NCBI GenBank assembly: GCA_017432005.1 | Contig: JAFRKA010000015.1 | Span: 1-64,000, forward strand | DNA: 64,000 nucleotides | Source of the DNA: Erysipelotrichaceae bacterium | GTDB taxonomy: Bacteria > Bacillota_I > Bacilli_A > Erysipelotrichales > Erysipelotrichaceae | Reading direction: 5' to 3' | The notes under the pieces: model-generated | Seen by the model: only the letters and a program-made list of their open reading frames with translations | The model's database searches: none | Told to the model about the DNA's origin: nothing | Position numbers and translations under genes: made by a program | Shown: one piece after another, positions 1 to 7,140 of the stretch | Layout of the letters: every line of letters starts with the position of its first letter | Numbering within the stretch: position 1 is the stretch's first letter

Positions 1-90
1 CTTGTGTACGACACCTGGCGGATCTTCTATATATTCTCCGTTCTTATACTTCTTTACACATTCAAGCTTGAATTCCTTACTGTACTTCAC
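1..90 (-). CDS. IS3-family transposase OrfA, N-terminal fragment (partial)
   Basis: The minus-strand frame from a GTG at 90 reads VKYSKEFKLECVKKYKNGEY, which is the typical opening of IS3-family OrfA, the helix-turn-helix DNA-binding subunit of the transposase. AGGAGG lies at 105-110, 14 bases upstream, which is slightly long for a ribosome binding site. No ATG is available in frame between them. Only about 30 residues are visible; the rest lies outside the window, so it is unknown whether the element is intact. Confidence 0.65.
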   Translation of the reverse strand, partial: MKYSKEFKLECVKKYKNGEYIEDPPGVVHK

Positions 91-141
91 AAATGAAAAG
101 TGAACCTCCTTTCGTCGGTCCAACTTTAGGGGTTCACTTCA
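1..141 (-). mobile_element. End of an IS3-family insertion sequence (truncated by window edge)
   Basis: Reading on the minus strand, the element appears to begin at 141 with TGAAGTGAACCCCTAAAG, continuing into AAGTTGGACC. This resembles the terminal inverted repeats of IS3-family (IS150-like) elements, which start TG and carry a run of C followed by AAAGTTGGAC. A transposase start lies just inside it, preceded by AGGAGG. The end sits about 15 bp from the stop codon of the neighbouring mgtC-like gene, so the insertion went into the gap downstream of that gene. The other end and the target duplication lie outside the window. Confidence 0.7.
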
Positions 142-156
142 AAATCGAACTTCTTT

Positions 157-804
157 TTACTTGATCTTTACATCGATCACCGAATCGATCTTTTCCAGTC
201 GACTGATTACGTCTGCCGGAACGATCGGATAATGGGTCGCGATCTCTGTCTCCAGATACCAGCCGCCTTCACCGTCTGAACGCAGGTGGTTCTCGGTGTG
301 ATAGTAATGCATCTTGGCCAGACACTCATCGATCTTGTCAGGTATGCCGTCAGCTTTCATGTGTACCGAGATCTTCATGACATTGCGCGGCTGATTGTAG
401 TTGAAGATCGGCGAGATCAGGATGATGAAGAAAGTCAGGACACTGGAGCAGATCCCCAGCAGATACATGCCTGCACCGAAGCACATGCCGATGGCACCGG
501 TAGCCATGACTCCGGCAGCTGTCGTCAGACCTTCGATCTTGCCGCGGCGTTCGAAGATGATCCCTGCTCCCAGGAACGAGATACCGGAAACGGCTCCGGC
601 GGCGATACGCGAAGCATCGACCCTTTCCGAATCGGCAAATCCGTATTTGGAGATGATCATCAGCAGGCAGGTAGACAATGCAACCAGGACATGGGTACGG
701 ACACCGGCTTCCTTGTAGCTACGGTGTCTTTCATATCCGATGATGGTCGCAAATACCATCGATGCGACGATCCTTAAAAGCCACTCATATTGAAATGTAT
801 TCAT
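157..804 (-). CDS. MgtC/SapB family membrane protein
   Basis: This 215-residue protein has four to five hydrophobic segments in its first ~140 residues and a soluble C-terminal tail. It contains the MgtC-family core: a conserved YERHRSYKEAGVRTHVLVAL-type segment after the first helix, then ISFLGAGIIFE and GLTTAAGVMATGAIGMCFG. MgtC proteins are inner-membrane proteins linked to Mg2+ limitation and, in pathogens, to inhibition of F-type ATP synthase. The tail has the ACT-like appearance seen in longer MgtC homologues. It stands alone, with an IS end immediately downstream. The family is clear; the physiological role in this organism is not. Confidence 0.85.
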   Translation of the reverse strand: MNTFQYEWLLRIVASMVFATIIGYERHRSYKEAGVRTHVLVALSTCLLMIISKYGFADSERVDASRIAAGAVSGISFLGAGIIFERRGKIEGLTTAAGVMATGAIGMCFGAGMYLLGICSSVLTFFIILISPIFNYNQPRNVMKISVHMKADGIPDKIDECLAKMHYYHTENHLRSDGEGGWYLETEIATHYPIVPADVISRLEKIDSVIDVKIK

Positions 805-917
805 AATTCATCCGCCTTACTGTTTTTATTATTTCATGAAATATCGGAAAAATTAAAGGATTATTGACGGATGGAAGACGGATTAATATCATGTAAAGTA
901 TAAAAGGCGATCAGTAT

Positions 918-1253
918 ATGAGTTTAAAAGGAAAAACGGTCAAAGCAAAAGCGACAGGTATTACCGGGATGATCACGGGTCACGACAAGTATGATCTGAA
1001 AGTGACCTTTACCAATTTTCAGGATATCTCTGTTCCATTGGAAAAGGCTGAAGCGCTGTTTGAGATGGATAGCGAAACAGCTGAAGAACTGCGGAAACTG
1101 GCAGGATCCTCAAAGACGAAGAAGGCCAGAAAAGAGCCGTCCAAGGTCCAGACTTACATGGACTGCGATGAGGAGATCGATGAAGACGATGAGACAGATG
1201 AAGAAGAAACAGATGATCTCATCTTCGAGAAACCGTTTGAAGAAGAAGAATAA
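918..1253 (+). CDS. Small acidic protein of unknown function
   Basis: I do not recognise this 111-residue protein. The first ~55 residues look like a small beta-rich fold (MSLKGKTVKAKATGITGMIT, then alternating beta-type residues). The middle is rich in Lys/Arg, and the C-terminal 35 residues are almost entirely Asp and Glu. A basic linker followed by an acidic tail is typical of nucleic-acid or chaperone-associated small proteins, but nothing here proves that. A TATAAA -10 box at 899-904 lies only 13 bases before the ATG and there is no ribosome binding site, so the transcript may be nearly leaderless. The gene ends in a bidirectional terminator. Confidence 0.6.
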   Translation: MSLKGKTVKAKATGITGMITGHDKYDLKVTFTNFQDISVPLEKAEALFEMDSETAEELRKLAGSSKTKKARKEPSKVQTYMDCDEEIDEDDETDEEETDDLIFEKPFEEEE

Positions 1254-1275
1254 AAAGGCAGCAATTGCTGCCTTT
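1254..1275. terminator. Bidirectional intrinsic terminator
   Basis: AAAGGCAGCAATTGCTGCCTTT is a perfect inverted repeat with A-rich and T-rich flanks. It lies between the convergent ends of the small acidic protein gene and the deformylase-methyltransferase gene and can serve both. Confidence 0.85.
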
Positions 1276-1280
1276 GAGTT

Positions 1281-2456
1281 TTATCTGATGACGAAGATGA
1301 CGTTTCCACCATCAGCGGTGATCTTTTCTTCGATGATCGTGAATCCGTGTTTTGTCAGCAGATCCTTCCAGCTGTTAGCTGAGCGCAGACGTTCATTTCC
1401 TTTCAGACCGTTGGAGATGATCCTGATAGTCGGGACCATGAAAATATACTTATCCGCTGTACGAAGTCCTTCTTTTAAGGCTTTGAGCAGTGTTTCATCA
1501 TCCAGAGTCTCCAGGACTTCATAAGAGAAGATCGTATCGAATGTTTTTTCCTCATAAGGCAACTCGTCGATCTGGGCGATACCGTATCTTACGGATGTTT
1601 CATTCTGCTCATTGATCCTGACGGCAAGATCTTTCATATCTTCATCGCTCTGTAAAGATGTGACTTCATAGCCTTTTGAAGAAAGACAGACAGAGAGTGC
1701 TCCGGTGCCGTTGCCGGCTTCCAGGATCTTTCCCTTATCCGGCGTGTGTTCAACGATCATATCCAGCAGCTCTTTTCTTTCTTCAGCTGCTTTTTTCACA
1801 TAGGCACGGTAATCGGTATAGTCATTGAACAGAGAGCTGTAGAAGACAGGTGTGCTCTGTACTTTCTGCATGCCCATTCTTCTTCGCAGTTCAAAGAGAG
1901 GTCCGTGATTTCTTAACGGTACCTTACCGTCCTTGTATAAAGATTCACGCGGGATGAAGAGATCTTCCTTCTTGTGTTCCAGTCTCTCAAACAGAAGATC
2001 ACCTACTAAGTGATCCATCTCGTGCTGAACGACACAGGAACGGTCACCTTTCAGTTCCAGTTTCTGTTTATTTCCTTCCGGATCATAATAGCTGATCACG
2101 ACATCGTCGTTGTAGCGGACCATGGCCCGGTATTTGTACAGCGAGAAGCAGCCGATCCTGAACAGGCGTGAGTTGCCGTTTTCTTCTTCCAGCTTTGGGT
2201 TGATGAACATGTATCTTTTATCACCCAGGGTGACAGCACTGATGGCCAGATCGACACCGATCTGGGTGGCTGAAAGTCCGATGGCTCCGCGCTTGTTTCC
2301 TTCGTTTCTGATCAGCTCATCGAGCGTGTCGTTGAGATCGTTGACGCAGTCGATGGTCTCCTGAGCCTTGAAATCCGTGACCTGTCTGGTCTTTTCGGTC
2401 AGAACGGGCGGATTGTCTTTTCTGTTGATGTCGTAAGTCACTATTTCTCTGATCAT
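1281..2456 (-). CDS. Peptide deformylase-like protein fused to a SAM-dependent methyltransferase
   Basis: Residues 1-~165 are a peptide deformylase: motif I GAIGLSATQIG (57-67), motif II with the metal-ligand Cys in IGCFS (C103), and motif III QHEMDH (H145, E146, H149). Deformylases remove the formyl group from nascent peptides. Motif II is unusual, with Ile-Gly-Cys-Phe-Ser instead of Glu-Gly-Cys-Leu-Ser. After a linker (165-205), residues ~205-391 form a class I methyltransferase with motif I LEAGNGTGALS (245-255) and a conserved acidic FSYEVLETL segment. Typical deformylases are 150-190 residues long, so the second domain is a real extension with no stop codon or internal promoter between the parts. 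It is single-gene and divergent from purD. The methyl acceptor cannot be read from sequence. Confidence 0.8.
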   Translation of the reverse strand: MIREIVTYDINRKDNPPVLTEKTRQVTDFKAQETIDCVNDLNDTLDELIRNEGNKRGAIGLSATQIGVDLAISAVTLGDKRYMFINPKLEEENGNSRLFRIGCFSLYKYRAMVRYNDDVVISYYDPEGNKQKLELKGDRSCVVQHEMDHLVGDLLFERLEHKKEDLFIPRESLYKDGKVPLRNHGPLFELRRRMGMQKVQSTPVFYSSLFNDYTDYRAYVKKAAEERKELLDMIVEHTPDKGKILEAGNGTGALSVCLSSKGYEVTSLQSDEDMKDLAVRINEQNETSVRYGIAQIDELPYEEKTFDTIFSYEVLETLDDETLLKALKEGLRTADKYIFMVPTIRIISNGLKGNERLRSANSWKDLLTKHGFTIIEEKITADGGNVIFVIR

Positions 2457-2511
2457 GATATTTTCCTTCTTTTTCCGCGTTCAGTATATCACAAAGACGT
2501 GAAGCATAAGC

Positions 2512-2517
2512 TATAAT
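2512..2517 (+). promoter_or_regulatory. -10 element of the purD promoter
   Basis: TATAAT lies 40 bases upstream of the purD start in the divergent gap with the deformylase fusion gene. No convincing -35 box is visible. The short leader ends in AAAGGAGAGAGAA before the ATG. I see no purine riboswitch or PurR box in the gap. Confidence 0.5.
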
Positions 2518-2557
2518 GGTGATGTAACAAAAGAATAAAGAAGAAAAGGAGAGAGAA

Positions 2558-3826
2558 ATGAAGATTGCAGTAATCGGCAGCGGCGGACGCGAGCATGCCA
2601 TCATCAAAAAGATCAAGGAAAATCCACAGGTCAGTGAGATCTATGCCTTACCGGGAAACGGCGGCATAGCTGCTGATGCGACCTGCGTGAATATCGGCGC
2701 CAAGGATATCGAAGGTATCGTAAAGTTCTGTAAAGAGAATGCCATGGATTATGTGGTCGTAGCACCGGATGATCCACTGGTACTGGGAGCCGTCGATGCC
2801 CTGGAGAAGGAAGGAATCCCGGCTTTCGGTCCTAGAGCGAATGCCGCGATCGTAGAGGGCAGTAAAGTCTTCTCAAAGAACCTGATGAAGAAGTACGGTA
2901 TCCCGACAGCTGCCTATGAGACGTTCGATGATGCAGAGAAAGCTCTGGAATATGTCAAGACCTGTCCGATCCCGACAGTCGTCAAGGCTGACGGACTGGC
3001 TTTAGGCAAAGGTGTCATCATCGCCATGAGCCGTGAGGAAGCTGCGGATGCGGTCAGATCGATCATGCTGGACAAGCAGTTCGGTGCTTCAGGCAATCAG
3101 ATCGTCATCGAGGAATTCATGGAAGGACCGGAGATCACTGTCCTGTCATTCACTGACGGCAAGGTCGTCAAGCCGATGGTCTCATCTATGGACCACAAGA
3201 GAGCTCACGACAATGACGAAGGTCTCAATACCGGCGGTATGGGTACGATCGCTCCGAATCCTTACTATACGAAAGAAGTTGCCGATACCTGCATGGAGAA
3301 GATCTTCCTTCCGACCATCAATGCGCTCAATGCCGAAGGCAGGACCTTCAAGGGCTGTCTGTATTTCGGACTGATGCTGACAAAGGACGGACCGAAGGTC
3401 GTTGAATACAACAGCCGTTTCGGTGATCCGGAGACTCAGGTCGTGCTGCCATTGCTGGAGAGCGATCTGCTGACGATCATGCAGGCTACGACCAACGGTA
3501 CACTGGAAGAGACCGAAGTTAAATTCATGGACGGCTATGCAGCATGCGTCATCATGGCTTCTGACGGTTATCCTGAGCATTACGAGAAGGGCTATGAGAT
3601 CACGATCGCTGATGAAGTTTCAAACATGGTGTTCGTGGCCGGAGCCAAACTGGAAGACGGAAAACTGCTGACCAACGGCGGTAGAGTATTAGGCTGTTCC
3701 GGTATCGGCAAGACACTGGAAGAGGCGATCGCCAACGCCTACAAGGTTGTCGATAAGGTCCATTTCGACAATCAGTATTACCGTCATGACATCGGTCAGA
3801 GAGCTCTGAAAGCAGGCAAAGAATAA
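2558..3826 (+). CDS. purD: Phosphoribosylamine-glycine ligase (GAR synthetase)
   Basis: The 422-residue product matches PurD throughout. It opens with MKIAVIGSGGREHAI, contains the ATP-grasp glycine-rich loop (VKADGLALGKGVIIA, near residue 145), DHKRAHDNDEGLNTGGMGT, and the metal-binding EYNSRFGDPETQVVLPLL. The enzyme uses ATP to join glycine to 5-phosphoribosylamine, the second step of de novo purine synthesis, in the cytoplasm. It has a strong AAGGAGAG ribosome binding site and its own terminator. It is monocistronic here, whereas purD is often the last gene of a pur operon in Firmicutes; other pur genes are not in the window. Confidence 0.97.
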   Translation: MKIAVIGSGGREHAIIKKIKENPQVSEIYALPGNGGIAADATCVNIGAKDIEGIVKFCKENAMDYVVVAPDDPLVLGAVDALEKEGIPAFGPRANAAIVEGSKVFSKNLMKKYGIPTAAYETFDDAEKALEYVKTCPIPTVVKADGLALGKGVIIAMSREEAADAVRSIMLDKQFGASGNQIVIEEFMEGPEITVLSFTDGKVVKPMVSSMDHKRAHDNDEGLNTGGMGTIAPNPYYTKEVADTCMEKIFLPTINALNAEGRTFKGCLYFGLMLTKDGPKVVEYNSRFGDPETQVVLPLLESDLLTIMQATTNGTLEETEVKFMDGYAACVIMASDGYPEHYEKGYEITIADEVSNMVFVAGAKLEDGKLLTNGGRVLGCSGIGKTLEEAIANAYKVVDKVHFDNQYYRHDIGQRALKAGKE

Positions 3827-3844
3827 ACTTAAACGTTTTAGTAA

Positions 3845-3873
3845 AAGACAGGTTATACAAGCCTGTCTTTTTT
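3845..3873 (+). terminator. Intrinsic terminator of purD
   Basis: AAGACAGG and CCTGTCTT form an 8-bp stem around a 9-base loop, followed by six T residues. It isolates purD from the nucleoside cluster downstream. Confidence 0.88.
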
Positions 3874-3908
3874 ATGCAAAAATGTGTCATTAAATGACGG
3901 AGACTGGG

Positions 3909-3936
3909 TTGTTTTGTGAAATTCTTGTGATAAAAT
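3909..3936 (+). promoter_or_regulatory. Putative promoter of the structured leader
   Basis: TTGTTT (3909-3914) and TAAAAT (3931-3936) are separated by 16 bases, and the -10 box is preceded by TGA, giving an extended -10. Transcription would start near 3943, just ahead of the run of hairpins described next. Confidence 0.5.
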
Positions 3937-3942
3937 GAAATC

Positions 3943-4180
3943 AGTAATATGAGTACAGGGAGACTGGTGATACCGGTACCCGAATAATGGTCTCAACTGT
4001 GGTCTCACAGTTAGACAGCCGATAGATCCGGCTGATAGATCCGGCAGCACTGTTTAAGCCTTTAGCTGCTGTCGGTAAAGTGTTGATAGAAGTCATCTGT
4101 TCACGGCTTCAGAGCGGTGTTCAGCAGGAAGGCGGAAGGGAGTCTTGTCATCCCGGAAACCGACCTGAAAAAGGCTTATT
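3943..4180 (+). ncRNA. Unassigned structured leader RNA or small RNA upstream of the nucleoside importer
   Basis: The 490-base gap between purD and the BMP-type lipoprotein gene has no convincing gene but is full of stems. ACTGG/CCGGT is at 3963-3977; TCT plus AACTGTG pairing with CACAGTT plus AGA around loop GTCT is at 3991-4015; CAGCCG/CGGCTG is at 4016-4034; CCGGCAGC/GCTGTCGG (one G-U pair) is at 4041-4075; and CTG-TT-CAC pairs with GTG-TT-CAG at 4097-4124. GATAGATCCGGC occurs twice (4021-4032, 4034-4045), so the third and fourth stems share alternative partners. A T7 run follows at 4179-4185. I tried purine, glycine, THF, GEMM, T-box, SRP, RNase P and 6S patterns and none fits. It may be a regulatory leader or a separate small RNA. 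Confidence 0.45.
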
Positions 4181-4183
4181 TTT

Positions 4184-4208
4184 TTGACACATTGTGAAAG
4201 CGCTATCA
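4184..4208 (+). promoter_or_regulatory. CcpA cre site next to a -35 box (TTGACA)
   Basis: TGAAAGCGCTATCA at 4195-4208 fits the catabolite-responsive element consensus TGWAANCGNTNWCA at every defined position. A perfect -35 hexamer TTGACA lies at 4184-4189. No good -10 box stands at the ideal distance; TATCAT at 4204-4209 is only 14 bases away. The arrangement suggests that CcpA, with HPr-Ser-P, represses the importer cluster when preferred sugars are present, either by blocking a promoter here or by roadblocking transcripts from the upstream promoter. Confidence 0.65.
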
Positions 4209-4315
4209 TGCAAAACATGAAAAACGCTTCCAGATCTTGCTTAAAGGCAATTAAGAAAGGGACGGTCCTAGGCATTGTGACAAGAAATGTTTATGATCGT
4301 AAAAAAGGAGAAAAT

Positions 4316-5467
4316 ATGAAAAAACTTTTAGCTCTGCTGCTGGCTGTTCTCATGGTCGTATCCCTGACAGCTTGTGGTGGCAAGACTGAACCGGAACCTG
4401 AACCAGAGCCAACAGGTGACCTCACCGGTAAGCCAATCAGAATCCTTCAGTTCGTTTCTCAGACTTTAGGTAGCTTATCATGTGAAGACCTCGTTTACGA
4501 AGGTATCAAACAGTTCTGTGATGAAACAGGCTCTACTGTTGAAACATTCGAACTGAACTACGATGACACTCACATCGCTTCTCAGCTCGCTGAACTGTGC
4601 TCATCAGGCAAGTACGATGTAGTAGTTACCGGTTACTGGAACCTGGAAGAATACGTTGAGCAGGCTGCTCAGGACTTCCCAGACATCAAGTTCCTGGTAT
4701 TCGACTGCACGATCGATTTCGATTCATATCCTGAAATCAAGAACAATGTTTCTGCTTACCTCTGCAAGCAGAATACTCTGGCTTTCGCAGCCGGCGCTCT
4801 TGGTGCTTTAATTACTGAATCAGGCTTAGGTCTGGCTAACGAAGACAAGAAGATCGGTTTCGTTGGTGGTGGTATGATCACTGCTATCGATGACTTCCTC
4901 ATCGGTTACATCCAGGGTGCTCATTACATCGATCCGGAAGTTGAAGTATTATACTCTTATGTAGGTAACTGGGAAGACTCAGGCAAGGCTCATGACCTCG
5001 CTCATGACCAGTATGTCAACGGCGCTGATGTAAGCTTCGGTGTTTGCGCTCCGGCTTCATTCGGTGTATGTCAGGCTGCTTACGAAGATCAGAAGTATGC
5101 GTTCGGTGTTGATACTGACCACTACGGACAGCTCAAGATGAGCCATCCTGAACAGGCAGAATACACTGTATCTTCAGCTGTTAAACAGTTCGGTAAGGCT
5201 ATTTATGATGGTCTGAAGACTATCTATGATGGCACTATCGTCTGGGGTTCAAACAACTCATTTGATTTCGAATCCGGCTACTTAGAGATGGTTGAGACCG
5301 AAGGCTTCAACACGGTCGTTAAGGAAGGTATGCCTGAAGTTTACGCAGCTTACGAAGAAGTTGTTCAGAAGCTGTTAAAGGGCGAAATCGAAGTTGGTAC
5401 TGCTGTAGGTGCTACTCCTGAATATATAGCAGAAGAAAAGGCAAAAGCTTCACCTTCAGCTAACTAA
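4316..5467 (+). CDS. BMP-family substrate-binding lipoprotein of a nucleoside ABC importer
   Basis: The start at 4316 is chosen because AAAGGAG precedes it and it opens with a lipoprotein signal peptide, MKKLLALLLAVLMVVSLTAC, with lipobox LTAC. The 383-residue mature protein has a Glu/Pro-rich linker and then a periplasmic-binding-protein fold of the BMP/Med/PnrA type. Members bind purine or other nucleosides on the outer face of the membrane. The next three genes encode the matching ATPase and two permeases, and a nucleoside hydrolase closes the cluster. A hairpin terminator follows it, probably allowing more binding protein than permease to be made. The ligand is not readable from the sequence. 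Confidence 0.88.
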   Translation: MKKLLALLLAVLMVVSLTACGGKTEPEPEPEPTGDLTGKPIRILQFVSQTLGSLSCEDLVYEGIKQFCDETGSTVETFELNYDDTHIASQLAELCSSGKYDVVVTGYWNLEEYVEQAAQDFPDIKFLVFDCTIDFDSYPEIKNNVSAYLCKQNTLAFAAGALGALITESGLGLANEDKKIGFVGGGMITAIDDFLIGYIQGAHYIDPEVEVLYSYVGNWEDSGKAHDLAHDQYVNGADVSFGVCAPASFGVCQAAYEDQKYAFGVDTDHYGQLKMSHPEQAEYTVSSAVKQFGKAIYDGLKTIYDGTIVWGSNNSFDFESGYLEMVETEGFNTVVKEGMPEVYAAYEEVVQKLLKGEIEVGTAVGATPEYIAEEKAKASPSAN

Positions 5468-5488
5468 TCAAGCTAAGATTTTATTGTG

Positions 5489-5525
5489 CAAGATAGCCAG
5501 GTCAACTGGCTATCTTGTTTTTATT
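5489..5525 (+). terminator. Hairpin terminator/attenuator between binding protein and ABC genes
   Basis: CAAGATAGCCAG pairs with CTGGCTATCTTG around GTCAA and is followed by TTTTTATT. No promoter is evident between it and the ATPase gene 25 bases on, so partial read-through is the likely way the downstream genes are expressed. Confidence 0.8.
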
Positions 5526-5546
5526 TAACGTATTCGGAGAAAGAAT

Positions 5547-7139
5547 ATGACAGAAAACATGACAAACCAAAACAACGATGTGATCCTCAAGATGGAGAAC
5601 ATCACCAAAATCTACAGTAACGGTTTTATCGCCAACAAGGGCGTAAATCTGGAACTGAAACGTGGAGAGATCCACGGCCTGGTCGGTGAGAACGGTGCCG
5701 GTAAGACGACACTGATGAAGGTCCTGTTCGGACATGAGAGACCGGAAGAAGGCCGTATTCTTTTTGAAGGCAAGGAAGTACAGATCACTGACCCGACGCA
5801 TGCGCTGGAACTCGGTATCGGTATGGTGCACCAGCACTTCATGCTGGTAGACACACTGTCCGTCGCCGAAAACATGGTCCTGGGTGCAGAACCTTCGAAA
5901 GGTATCGTTTTCGACAAGAAGAAAGCGATCGAGATGACGAAGGAGACAGCCGCCAAGTACAACCTGCCGGTCGATCCTAACGCTCTGATCAAAGACCTTT
6001 CAGTCGGTTACAGACAGAGAGTTGAGATCCTGAAGGTCCTGCTTCGTGGTGTCAAGGTCCTGATCCTCGATGAGCCGACAGCTGTCCTTACGCCGCAGGA
6101 GACCGAAGAGCTGTTTGTCCAGCTGATCAACCTGAAGAAACAGGGCTTTACGATCGTCTTTATCAGCCACAAGCTTCAGGAAGTTAAACAGATCTGTGAC
6201 TGTATCACGGTCCTGAGACTCGGCAGAGTCACCGGTGAGGCCAATATCGAAGATGTTGAGATCTCCGATATCTCCCGTATGATGGTCGGCAGAGATGTCG
6301 ATCTGGAGATCGAAAAAGACGAACCTAAAATTGGAAAATCTGTTCTTAAAGTCAGAAACTTGGAACATGTCGATAAATATGGTGTTAAGACGATAAACGG
6401 ATTATCGTTCGATGTACGTGAAGGCGAGATCCTCGGTGTTGCCGGTGTTGAAGGCAACGGCCAGAGCGAACTGTCCGATACGATCTGCGGTCTGTTCCCG
6501 TTACAGAAGGGTACGATCACGATCGACGGTAAGTCGATCGAAGGCAAGGGTATCGACAAGATCAGAGCCATGGGTGTTTCCATGGTCCATGAGGACCGTT
6601 CGATCTACGGTGCTTCCAAGAATCAGTCGATCGAAGAGAACGTCATGGCTGACCGTTATTTCAACGAGCCTTATTCAAAGCGCGGTATTCTCAATGCCAA
6701 GCAGATCACGGAAAAGACCAAGGAACTCATCAAGGAATTCGTCGTCAAGTGTGACGGTCCGGAAGCTCCGGTCAAGACACTTTCCGGCGGTAATGTCCAG
6801 AAGGTCGTTGCGGCCAGAGAATTCTCTTCAACGCCGCGTCTGCTGGTAGCCAGCCATCCGACCAGAGGTATCGACGTCGGTGCTACCGATCTGATCAGAC
6901 GCAAGATCGTCGACCTCAGGGACAAAGAGAACGCCGCAGTCCTGCTGTTCTCCGCTGACCTTAACGAACTGATCAACGTCTCTGACAGCATCATCGTCAT
7001 GTATGACGGACAGATCAGTGCTTATTTCGAAAAACTGGACGGTGTCACACCGAACGTCCTGGGCGAATATATGCTGGGTGTCAAGAGGATGTCCGATGAA
7101 GAAATTGCCGCAGTAATGCATGAAAAGGAGGTAAGCTGA
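5547..7139 (+). CDS. ABC transporter ATP-binding protein, double ATPase, nucleoside importer (NupO/YufO type)
   Basis: This 530-residue cytoplasmic ATPase carries two ABC cassettes, as in the sugar/nucleoside (CUT2-like) class. The first has Walker A GENGAGKTT, signature LSVGYRQRVEI and Walker B VLILDEPTAVL. The second has a degenerate Walker A (GVEGNGQSE, no Lys-Thr), signature LSGGNVQK and ASHPTRGIDVGA in place of the usual Walker B. One active and one degenerate site is normal in this class. It powers uptake through the two permeases encoded next, with the upstream lipoprotein as receptor. The start is ATG 5547 with GGAGAAAG before it; the next gene follows after one base. Confidence 0.93.
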   Translation: MTENMTNQNNDVILKMENITKIYSNGFIANKGVNLELKRGEIHGLVGENGAGKTTLMKVLFGHERPEEGRILFEGKEVQITDPTHALELGIGMVHQHFMLVDTLSVAENMVLGAEPSKGIVFDKKKAIEMTKETAAKYNLPVDPNALIKDLSVGYRQRVEILKVLLRGVKVLILDEPTAVLTPQETEELFVQLINLKKQGFTIVFISHKLQEVKQICDCITVLRLGRVTGEANIEDVEISDISRMMVGRDVDLEIEKDEPKIGKSVLKVRNLEHVDKYGVKTINGLSFDVREGEILGVAGVEGNGQSELSDTICGLFPLQKGTITIDGKSIEGKGIDKIRAMGVSMVHEDRSIYGASKNQSIEENVMADRYFNEPYSKRGILNAKQITEKTKELIKEFVVKCDGPEAPVKTLSGGNVQKVVAAREFSSTPRLLVASHPTRGIDVGATDLIRRKIVDLRDKENAAVLLFSADLNELINVSDSIIVMYDGQISAYFEKLDGVTPNVLGEYMLGVKRMSDEEIAAVMHEKEVS

Positions 7140-7140
7140 T

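Noticed and set aside
4021..4045. The repeated GATAGATCCGGC as a CRISPR or tandem-repeat array
   Set aside because: Only two copies, 13 bases apart, both part of stems; no spacer structure.
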